DNA from: Candidatus Brocadiaceae bacterium
GTDB taxonomy: Bacteria; Planctomycetota; MHYJ01; JACQXL01; CAKKQI01
Direction: 5' to 3'
NCBI GenBank assembly: GCA_919901895.1
Contig: CAKKQI010000477.1
Location: forward strand, 1 to 5,159
Length of the DNA: 5,159 bases
In this document: positions 1 to 4,470 of the stretch, one piece after another
How positions within the stretch are numbered: position 1 is the stretch's first letter
Layout of the letters: each line of letters opens with the position of its first letter
The notes under the pieces: generated by a model
Databases searched by the model: none
Seen by the model: the letters and a program-made list of their open reading frames with translations, nothing else
What the model was told of the DNA's origin: nothing
Program-made: the position numbers and the translations under genes

Positions 1-793
1 AGGGCAGAATCATTCCCAAGATAATTTCCGTCACCAGAAACATATTGCGGAATGGACCATCCAAAAGTAGGCTGGCCGCGATATTATTCTCGGGTGTTGA
101 GTAATAAAGAAGCAGGACATCCGAGAAGGCGATAAAAAGGTCAATCGCAATAAACACCGCCAACAGTTTACCTAATTCCCAGATAACTTTATCTTCCACT
201 TTCTGAAAGAATCTGTTAATCAGTGTGCTATTAGCAAACACCTTCTCTTTGATTACGGCAAGAATAATCAGTAGCGCTGTGCCTGAGACCATTGCTGAAA
301 TCAGGAAGTAAACCGGCATCAGCGGCGTGTTCCAGAGGGCGATCCCTTTAGCCAACGCCAGAATAAAACCGGTGTAGCCGTGTACGGCAATCGCCAACGG
401 GATACCGATGCTGCCGAAGGTCTTAATCTTTGCTTTGTTATCTTTGTAGATAAAGAAAAGATAGATCAAACAGTTTATCGGATAAAGTGTCAGCAGAATT
501 GTGCCCCAGGTTACCGGCGAGCGAAAGTTAAACATATAAAAGAGGTGCACAAATCGCATCGGCTGTAACAGGTCAATCACAAGAAAAATCGGCGCAATAA
601 TCAGTACCAGCGGTGCAATGACGGCGCCGATCCGTCCGATCGCCTTAAATCGTTCCATTCCGAAGACATAGGCCATCGTGGAGATAATAAACGAGGCCGC
701 GCTTACGCCGGTCAGGTAAAAATAAAAGGCAATGTTCTTCTCCAGATAAATCTCGTGCGGTGCATTGTAAATCACTCTGGTTAATTCGTCCAT
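1..793 (-). CDS. NrfD/PsrC-family integral membrane subunit, 3' end cut by window edge
   Basis: This frame stays open for 264 codons from the ATG at 793 to the left edge, so the C-terminus is missing. A good ribosome site, GAGG at 803-800, sits 6 bases before the ATG. The product is strongly hydrophobic, with helices at roughly residues 19-41, 55-75, 95-115, 128-148, 158-180, 205-230 and 250 onward. The stretch near residues 138-172 (HGYTGFILALAKG, then LWNTPLMPVYFLISA and SG) is the hallmark of the NrfD/PsrC family. These proteins anchor periplasmic iron-sulphur subunits in the inner membrane and exchange electrons with the quinone pool. The ferredoxin-type gene 72 bases upstream on the same strand is the expected partner, as in PsrB-PsrC, TtrB-TtrC or DsrO-DsrP. 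The catalytic subunit is not visible and could lie beyond the left edge. Family assignment is firm; the substrate and exact complex are unknown. Confidence 0.92.
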   Translation of the reverse strand, partial: MDELTRVIYNAPHEIYLEKNIAFYFYLTGVSAASFIISTMAYVFGMERFKAIGRIGAVIAPLVLIIAPIFLVIDLLQPMRFVHLFYMFNFRSPVTWGTILLTLYPINCLIYLFFIYKDNKAKIKTFGSIGIPLAIAVHGYTGFILALAKGIALWNTPLMPVYFLISAMVSGTALLIILAVIKEKVFANSTLINRFFQKVEDKVIWELGKLLAVFIAIDLFIAFSDVLLLYYSTPENNIAASLLLDGPFRNMFLVTEIILGMILP

Positions 794-799
794 TTCTAT

Positions 800-803
800 C
801 CTC
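800..803 (-). promoter_or_regulatory. Ribosome binding site of the NrfD-like gene
   Basis: On the minus strand TGAGGATAGAA precedes the ATG at 793. GAGG with 6 bases of spacing is a normal Shine-Dalgarno element and fixes the start of the NrfD-like gene. Confidence 0.7.
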
Positions 804-812
804 ACTTTCTTT

Positions 813-828
813 CCCGCCGAATGGCGGG
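813..828. repeat. Small GC-rich palindrome between ferredoxin and NrfD-like genes
   Basis: CCCGCC-GAAT-GGCGGG is a perfect 6-bp stem with a 4-base loop in the 72-base gap between the two genes. No T run follows on either strand, so it is not an intrinsic terminator. It resembles the GGGCGG/CCGCCC arms of the palindromes found in rex. It may be another small dispersed palindrome or an mRNA-processing or stabilising hairpin; the sequence does not decide. Confidence 0.5.
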
Positions 829-865
829 ATTGGACCTCAATTTTATAACGGGGTCTTTAATTACC

Positions 866-1735
866 TTATAACGAACCGACTTTATTAATATTATCTTTCA
901 ATTTATAGTTATAGGTCCGGTCTGCGCCGCATTTATCCTTTAAAACGCTGGAAACATCGGAAACCGATGCCTCGCTCAGACCCATCTCCTTGACGATGTT
1001 ACGCCGATAATACTTCATATATTTGAAATTAGCTTTATTGCCTTCTACCATCATATAATCCAAGTTGAGATAAAAGACATGCGGCTTAGTATTCTGCTCC
1101 GGTTTCAGGACATGAACCGGTTTAGTTTTTATAAGCCGAGCCACTTCGCTTTTGGGGTCAAGCATATTACCGAATACCCTTGACTTACCGATACAGGCCT
1201 CAACGCAGGCCGGTTTCAGGCCCCGGTCAATCCGGTGCACGCAAAAAGTACATTTATCGGCAGTTTTTCTGGAAGGGTGTGCAAAACGCATATTATAGGG
1301 GCAAGAAACCATACAATACTTGCAACCGAGGCAACGGTCTTAATCCACCAAAACGATTCCATCTGGTCTTTGATAAGTTGCATGAACCGGGCAGTTACGA
1401 TTACAGATAGGGTTCTCGCAGTGATTGCAGAGCATCGAAGTGAAACCACGAGTAACCTGCGGATAGGTGCCGCGTTCCACATCCTTTACCCAGGTCCGGT
1501 TAAAGCCCAGAGGAACATTATTTTCCTGCTTACAAGCAACCACGCAGGCATTGCAACCGATGCATTTTTTCAGATCAATCACCATTGCGTAACGCACTTT
1601 TGAGGAAGGTCCGTTTTCACCCGTGCCGGCAAATAATTTTAAGGCCGACGGCAAAGTGGCTAAACCAACAAAAGTTAACCCGCCCAACTTTAAAATTTCC
1701 CTCCGCCCCATCGTCTTATTTTTAGGTTCATCCAT
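866..1735 (-). pseudogene. Tat-exported four-[4Fe-4S] ferredoxin subunit (PsrB/TtrB/DsrO type) interrupted by one in-frame TAA
   Basis: This is the electron-transfer partner of an NrfD-type membrane subunit. The ATG at 1735 is chosen because GGAGGGGG (1748-1741) lies 5 bases before it. Residues 8-36 form a Tat signal (GRREILK followed by a hydrophobic stretch), so the protein is expected outside the inner membrane. Sixteen cysteines fall in four groups: 58/61/64/68, 103/106/111/115, 135/138/141/145 and 162/165/177/181, enough for four [4Fe-4S] clusters. Codon 132 (1342-1340) is TAA, and the same frame then continues with intact motifs for 157 residues to a second TAA at 866. The visible pieces are therefore 1340-1735 (131 aa) and 866-1339. 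Relatives usually have Glu, Gln or Lys at this place, so a single base change explains it. In this family clusters are built from cysteines of different motifs, so either half alone should fail. Nonsense mutation, sequence error or readthrough are all possible. Family assignment is firm; whether it works is open. Confidence 0.85.
1340..1342 (-). other. In-frame TAA inside the ferredoxin gene
   Basis: The minus strand reads GTG GAT TAA GAC CGT TGC. The stop falls between the second and third cysteine groups and there is no frame shift. CAA, GAA or AAA would each give a normal residue after one base change. TAA also ends rex, the barrel gene and this gene itself, so a general reassignment of TAA is unlikely. 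UAA is not known to be decoded as selenocysteine or pyrrolysine. Confidence 0.9.
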
Positions 1736-1740
1736 AAATT

Positions 1741-1748
1741 CCCCCTCC
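1741..1748 (-). promoter_or_regulatory. Ribosome binding site of the ferredoxin gene
   Basis: GGAGGGGG on the minus strand, followed by AATTT and the ATG at 1735. It decides the start. The longer open frame reaching up to 1846 runs through a GC-rich hairpin and has no such site. Confidence 0.8.
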
Positions 1749-1814
1749 ATCTTCGTTTTTAATACTAGTATCCGTCTATAATACCGTTTAATGATTTTAT
1801 CGGAACAGGTAAAT

Positions 1815-1843
1815 CTCCCCCCGATAAACCGTATCGGGGGGAG
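1815..1843. terminator. Strong 12-bp hairpin between barrel and ferredoxin genes
   Basis: CTCCCCCCGATA-AACCG-TATCGGGGGGAG is a perfect 12-bp stem with a 5-base loop, 24 bases after the stop of the barrel gene. Seven Ts (1846-1852) follow it on the plus strand, the shape of an intrinsic terminator for plus-strand transcripts. On the minus strand, where the genes lie, only ATTTA follows, so termination there should be weak or partial. It could separate or dose barrel and ferredoxin expression, protect an mRNA end, or be one of the palindromic repeats seen elsewhere in the window. Confidence 0.55.
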
Positions 1844-1867
1844 CATTTTTTTACCTTTTCAACACCG

Positions 1868-3034
1868 TTAAAACTTAGCCGTAATTAACAACGAAAACTG
1901 GTTATTGTCCGGTTCATCCGTTCCGGTCGGAACGTCTTCACTATTAGACATACTTTCCACTTTAATATGGGTCTTATCGGATAAGCGATAACCGACCCCA
2001 AGCGAAGTTCTGGTATACTCATTGGCATTAACACCATTCAGCGAAGCAAACATATCCGAATCGTCAAACGCGATGTTGCTTTGCCGGGCAGCCAGATAGA
2101 CCTTTTCGGTGGCATTATAACAACCTTCAATAAAGTAATACTTACCGTCTCTTTTGGTAACCACTAAGATGGGCGCCACTTCATCGTCTCCATTATCCAC
2201 GAAGTTACCATAGGCCACTCTGATAAAACCTTTGCTGTCAGACCAAGCCGGCGCACCGGGATTCAAGCGGTCTTCTTTGCCGGGCTGGAAATCATAGCGC
2301 AGGTTAATCTCGGTTATCTTTCTAGTCCAGACGGTCGCATTGGTCGGACGGGTCTTAAGACCGGCATAACTCGCTTCTGCATCATTCGCTCCGATGTCAT
2401 AGGAATTAAAATAAGTGGCCGAGGCATAAAGTTCCGGCACCGGATTGGCCGCGATCTTAAAACAAATCGCCTTGCCCTGCTCGTCATCTTTGCCGGTACC
2501 GCTATTGGCATTGGTAAAACTCAGAGACCATTTCATCGGGATACCGAGTTGCTCTTTTTTCACGGTTCCGGAAAATTGGATCCCTTCATCGGTCGCGTTG
2601 AAATTACTGGCCGAATTAGATATGACTACACTTTCCACGCCATTATTTGACCAGGTTTCTTCGCCGGTCTCCAATTTGAAACGACCCATTCGGACTTTCG
2701 GGTTGAAGAAACTATCTTTGACCGATGGGGAGAGATTAACAAAGAGATCTTTGTAATCAATGTACAGATAATCAATTTCCTTGAAAGTTGAATCGTTCAA
2801 ACTCATCCGGGTAACAATGGTTGCATCCGGAATAATGTTCCAGTTAAACCGTAGTTTGGTATCAGGCACTTGGTAAGAACCCTTGTGAAAGGCACCATCT
2901 GTTTGGGAATCCAGATAACCGGCGGCAAAACGCGAACCTTTGAAATCAAAGTTGGGTTTGAATTCATCCTGAGACATTAACAAGCCGGTTGAGGCAAATG
3001 ACACCATCAACAACACGATCAATATCTTTCTCAT
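1868..3034 (-). CDS. Outer-membrane beta-barrel (porin-like) protein
   Basis: The product has 388 residues from the ATG at 3034. A signal peptide covers about residues 1-21 (MRKILIVLLM followed by VSFASTGLLMS). The mature part alternates polar and hydrophobic or aromatic residues in many short stretches, for example ELYASATYF, EINLRYDF, GFIRVAYGNF, KVYLAARQ and TSLGVGYRL, separated by polar Asp/Asn/Gly-rich turns. It ends in FSLLITAKF; the alternating hydrophobics and final Phe are the usual signal for outer-membrane insertion. I cannot name a specific porin family; size and pattern fit a channel of roughly 16 strands. AAGGAG at 3051-3046 lies 11 bases before the ATG, somewhat far. An in-frame GTG at 3064 would place its first codons in a repeat and is less likely. 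Lying just upstream of the ferredoxin/NrfD pair, it may supply a substrate or release a product across the outer membrane (inference). Confidence 0.82.
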   Translation of the reverse strand: MRKILIVLLMVSFASTGLLMSQDEFKPNFDFKGSRFAAGYLDSQTDGAFHKGSYQVPDTKLRFNWNIIPDATIVTRMSLNDSTFKEIDYLYIDYKDLFVNLSPSVKDSFFNPKVRMGRFKLETGEETWSNNGVESVVISNSASNFNATDEGIQFSGTVKKEQLGIPMKWSLSFTNANSGTGKDDEQGKAICFKIAANPVPELYASATYFNSYDIGANDAEASYAGLKTRPTNATVWTRKITEINLRYDFQPGKEDRLNPGAPAWSDSKGFIRVAYGNFVDNGDDEVAPILVVTKRDGKYYFIEGCYNATEKVYLAARQSNIAFDDSDMFASLNGVNANEYTRTSLGVGYRLSDKTHIKVESMSNSEDVPTGTDEPDNNQFSLLITAKF

Positions 3035-3045
3035 CTTTTTTAAAA

Positions 3046-3051
3046 CTCCTT
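3046..3051 (-). promoter_or_regulatory. Ribosome binding site of the barrel gene
   Basis: AAGGAG on the minus strand, 11 bases before the ATG at 3034. The spacing is long. It lies inside the coding part of the alternative GTG start at 3064, which argues against that start. Confidence 0.55.
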
Positions 3052-3060
3052 CTTTTCTAG

Positions 3061-3132
3061 CCACAGATTAACACTGATTTATTAATCAATGAACACTGAT
3101 TAAATCCAAGTAATCTCTGGGGACATCTGTGG
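3061..3132. repeat. CCACAGAT...ATCTGTGG inverted repeat with internal direct repeats
   Basis: CCACAGAT (3061-3068) and ATCTGTGG (3125-3132) form perfect 8-bp ends of a 72-base element. Inside, AACACTGATT occurs twice (3070-3079 and 3092-3101). From memory, sequences of the type AATCTGTGTTAATCTGTGG are dispersed repeats in many bacterial genomes; I could not check this. The element ends just upstream of the barrel gene's ribosome site, so any promoter or leader of that gene must cross it. Confidence 0.6.
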
Positions 3133-3155
3133 ATTTGTCCCTTTATAATTAAAAC

Positions 3156-3237
3156 CACTATCACTTATCTCCTGCGGTTCCTATTCACCGCGTCCGTACG
3201 TCCCGATACAATCGGGGCACTAACGTTATCACCTCCC
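3156..3237 (-). repeat. Pair of imperfect 18-base direct repeats flanking two hairpins
   Basis: On the minus strand AGGTGATAACGTTAGTG (3234-3218) and AGGAGATAAGTGATAGTG (3173-3156) match at about 14 of 18 positions with one gap. Between them lie the hairpin CCCGAT-TGT-ATCGGG (3216-3202) and the hairpin GCGGT-GAATAGGA-ACCGC (3191-3174). The arrangement could be a structured leader RNA of the barrel gene or a small mobile repeat. I tried the common riboswitch consensus motifs I remember and none fits. Confidence 0.4.
3202..3216. repeat. CCCGAT-N3-ATCGGG palindrome
   Basis: A perfect 6-bp dyad with a 3-base centre (ACA on plus). The same core, CCGAT-N3-ATCGG, recurs at 3319-3335, inside rex (3435-3447) and inside the EBP gene (4815-4827), each with a different centre. 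Confidence 0.6.
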
Positions 3238-3273
3238 TTCACCAGTTTTTGTTATCACGATTCGGCTTCGCAG

Positions 3274-3297
3274 TTCGGCCCTGAGCTCACTGCCGAA
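3274..3297. repeat. 24-bp near-perfect palindrome centred on TGAGCTCA
   Basis: The outer arms TTCGGC and GCCGAA and the centre TGAGCTCA are all symmetric. Only the two base pairs between arm and centre mismatch (CC against CT). There is no T run, so it does not look like a terminator. It resembles, from memory, the dispersed CTGAGC...CGAAGG type of bacterial palindromic repeats. Confidence 0.6.
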
Positions 3298-3306
3298 GGG
3301 CTCACC

Positions 3307-3348
3307 GCCCCGAGCCTGCCCCGATTCGATCGGGGCCTGCCGAGGGGC
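3307..3348. repeat. Nested GC-rich palindrome downstream of rex
   Basis: The inner stem GCCCCGAT/ATCGGGGC (3318-3325 and 3329-3336) has a TCG loop. An outer stem GCCCC/GGGGC (3307-3311 and 3344-3348) encloses it. No T run follows on either strand. It shares the CCGAT-N3-ATCGG core with other elements in the window. Confidence 0.65.
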
Positions 3349-3385
3349 TGTGAAATCACTCACGTATCATTAAAAAAAATAGCGC

Positions 3386-4219
3386 TTATTCTTTTGGTTC
3401 GTCTTCCGATTGTTCTTCTTGTGTTACGCCTACTCCGATAGAATCGGGCCGCCCATTTGGGCGAGCCTCGCCAAAGGCGGGAGTTATTCCTGCTTCACTC
3501 TGTTCCGGTTGTATGGGTAAAGGTTGGGACAAATAATACGATAAACGTGCTAATTCAGTCGCGACATCCATATTTAAAACTTTAATCCCGGCCGGGACGA
3601 CTACCCGAGTTGGGGCAAAATTTAAGATAGCTTTAATACCGGACTCAAGTAATACATTAGTAACCTCCTGGGCGGCCTGGGCTGGAATCGTGAGTATGGC
3701 CATCTTGATGCAGCCGTCTTTAAGTTCATCTTTAATAGTTTGAATATCTTTTATTTTCAACCCGGCGCTCGCCTCCCGCCCGTGAGGGCGAGGTTCGCCC
3801 ATGGCGACGCCTTCGCGAGAGCGAAGCGGGCAGGTATTGCCTATTTTAGCCGGGTTGCTGTCAAATACTTGGGTAATATTAAATCCCTGGGAATGCAAAC
3901 CTCCGTAAGATAACAGGGCCGTTCCTAAATTACCGACTCCCACCAAAGCGATCTCCCATTCCCGGTCAATTCCCAGTATTTTCAGCAATTTTTGTTTTAG
4001 TGGTTCAATATTATAGCCGCGGCCGGGGGTCCCGAATTGTCCGAAGTAAGTCAGATCTTTTCTAATCTGGGCCGCGGAAAAACCGGTTATCTCGGCTAAC
4101 TCCTCTGATGAAATAACTTCATTACTTCTTGATTCAGCCAACACGCGGTAATACAAAAATAACCTCCGTACGGTTAATTCAGGAATTTTTTTGGAACTAT
4201 TTTCTTTTTCAACCACCAT
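3386..4219 (-). CDS. rex: Redox-sensing transcriptional repressor Rex, with two in-frame palindromic inserts
   Basis: Rex dimers sense the NADH/NAD ratio and leave DNA when NADH rises. The 277-residue product has the Rex winged helix at about 10-85 (KKIPELTVRRLFLYYRVL, then SAAQIRKDLTYFGQFGTPGRGY), a Rossmann domain starting with GVGNLGTAL at 94-102, the FD pair at 119-120 and the family blocks ILTIPAQAAQ and ILNFAPTRVVVP. Two parts are foreign. Residues 130-151 split the usual KIGNT-AGLK region, and the C-terminal tail after LSYYLS (226-231) carries a related block at 247-260. They contain GEPRPHGR and GEARPNGR, each encoded by GC-rich palindromic DNA. The ATG at 4219 is chosen although no Shine-Dalgarno is visible; a TTG at 4255 would place the first codons in the sigma-54 promoter. 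The predicted transcript then starts only about 9 bases before the ATG. Typical Rex proteins have about 210-220 residues, so the inserts and tail explain the extra length. Likely soluble and cytoplasmic. Confidence 0.93.
   Translation of the reverse strand: MVVEKENSSKKIPELTVRRLFLYYRVLAESRSNEVISSEELAEITGFSAAQIRKDLTYFGQFGTPGRGYNIEPLKQKLLKILGIDREWEIALVGVGNLGTALLSYGGLHSQGFNITQVFDSNPAKIGNTCPLRSREGVAMGEPRPHGREASAGLKIKDIQTIKDELKDGCIKMAILTIPAQAAQEVTNVLLESGIKAILNFAPTRVVVPAGIKVLNMDVATELARLSYYLSQPLPIQPEQSEAGITPAFGEARPNGRPDSIGVGVTQEEQSEDEPKE
3440..3481 (-). repeat. Palindromic insert in rex, copy 2 (C-terminal tail)
   Basis: It encodes PAFGEARPNGRPDS (residues 247-260). The DNA contains the dyads CGCC-TTT-GGCG, GGCGA-GGC-TCGCC, CGCCC-AAAT-GGGCG and CCGAT-TCT-ATCGG on the minus strand. 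The 24-base core at 3449-3472 matches the core of copy 1 at 19 of 24 positions, with most differences in loops. Confidence 0.7.
3767..3832 (-). repeat. Palindromic insert in rex, copy 1 (inside the Rossmann domain)
   Basis: It encodes 22 extra residues (130-151) between KIGNT and AGLKIKD, where ordinary Rex proteins run straight through. It contains VAMGEPRPHGREAS (138-151). The core at 3776-3799 has the dyads CGCCC-TCAC-GGGCG and TCGCC-ATG-GGCGA nearby. The 66-base length is a multiple of three, so the frame is kept. The insert is much richer in G+C than the surrounding rex sequence. Confidence 0.7.
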
Positions 4220-4238
4220 ATTCGTTATAACAATATAC

Positions 4239-4254
4239 AGCAAATAATGTGCCA
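4239..4254 (-). promoter_or_regulatory. Sigma-54 (-24/-12) promoter of rex
   Basis: The minus strand reads TGGCAC-ATTAT-TTGCT, an exact match to the sigma-54 consensus TGGCAC-N5-TTGCW with correct spacing. The conserved GC of the -12 element is at 4241-4240, so transcription should start near 4228, just before the rex ATG at 4219. The gene immediately upstream encodes a sigma-54 activator, the protein class such a promoter requires. Confidence 0.75.
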
Positions 4255-4255
4255 A

Positions 4256-4470
4256 AATTTAAAATTAACAACTAATTTCACAGTGAAAATCATAACTGTG
4301 TGTTTTGTAACGAGTTATAAGTGAAAATAATTATAATCTTAGAACGAGCATTAATTAGTAAATAAAGACAATCTGACGGAATCTTGACGGCTAAACTGAA
4401 AACGATTTAAATGAAATTAAAAACGGTTTATTTGGTTTTGAGCGCAAAATATTTCGTGACGTAAATTCGC
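4256..4470. promoter_or_regulatory. AT-rich control region upstream of rex with candidate protein-binding dyads
   Basis: This region separates the EBP stop (4471) from rex. It contains TTTCAC-A-GTGAAA (4276-4288), CACAGT-N10-ACTGTG (4279-4300), TTGTAA-CGAG-TTATAA (4305-4320, one mismatch in the dyad) and the tandem direct repeat ATCTGACGGA/ATCTTGACGG (4371-4390). The last lies about 140-160 bases before the predicted start, a usual distance for an activator enhancer. TTGTAA-N4-TTATAA loosely resembles Rex operators of the TTGTTAA-N4-TTAACAA type and could serve autoregulation. No clear terminator follows the EBP gene. Confidence 0.4.

Larger units (their letters stand above)
3065..3385. other. 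Gene-free spacer between rex and barrel gene, filled with palindromes
   Basis: This 321-base gap has no credible gene. Read along the minus strand from rex it holds a run of eight Ts just after the rex stop, the nested palindrome at 3307-3348, the palindrome at 3274-3297, the direct-repeat/hairpin block at 3156-3237 and the inverted repeat at 3061-3132. A weak -10-like TATAAA lies near 3141-3146 (minus), but I see no matching -35 and no sigma-54 element. Whether the barrel gene has its own promoter or is read through from rex is unresolved. Confidence 0.6.

Noticed and set aside
380..568. 62-codon open frame on the plus strand
   Set aside because: Antisense to the conserved NrfD-like sequence.
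1340..1342. Recoded stop (selenocysteine or pyrrolysine)
   Set aside because: The codon is TAA, not TGA or TAG, and relatives carry no such residue at this site.
1216..1482. 88-codon open frame on the minus strand
   Set aside because: Shifted frame within the ferredoxin gene; the true frame carries the cysteine motifs on both sides of the TAA, so no frameshift is needed.
1235..1603. 122-codon open frame on the plus strand
   Set aside because: It lies antisense to the ferredoxin gene, whose cysteine motifs are unmistakable; the translation resembles no family and there is no ribosome site.
2445..2756. 103-codon open frame on the plus strand
   Set aside because: Antisense shadow of the barrel gene, with no start signal or recognisable domain.
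3057..3164. 35-aa minus-strand open frame from GTG at 3164 after AGGAG
   Set aside because: Most of it is read through the 3061-3132 repeat, the peptide shows no features, and the AGGAG belongs to a repeated block.
3156..3237. Known riboswitch before the barrel gene
   Set aside because: Cobalamin, TPP, c-di-GMP, fluoride and molybdenum-cofactor consensus motifs as I remember them do not match.
3061..3348. CRISPR array
   Set aside because: The repeats are diverse palindromes without regular spacing or identical repeat units.
3372..3395. Possible rex terminator (AAAAGAATA-AGCGC-TATTTTTTT on minus)
   Set aside because: The stem is only A-U and G-U pairs with a short GC loop, too weak for a typical intrinsic terminator.
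4220..4255. Upstream TTG start for rex, adding 12 residues
   Set aside because: The extra codons coincide with the sigma-54 -24/-12 element and would not be transcribed from it; family members begin close to the KKIPE block.
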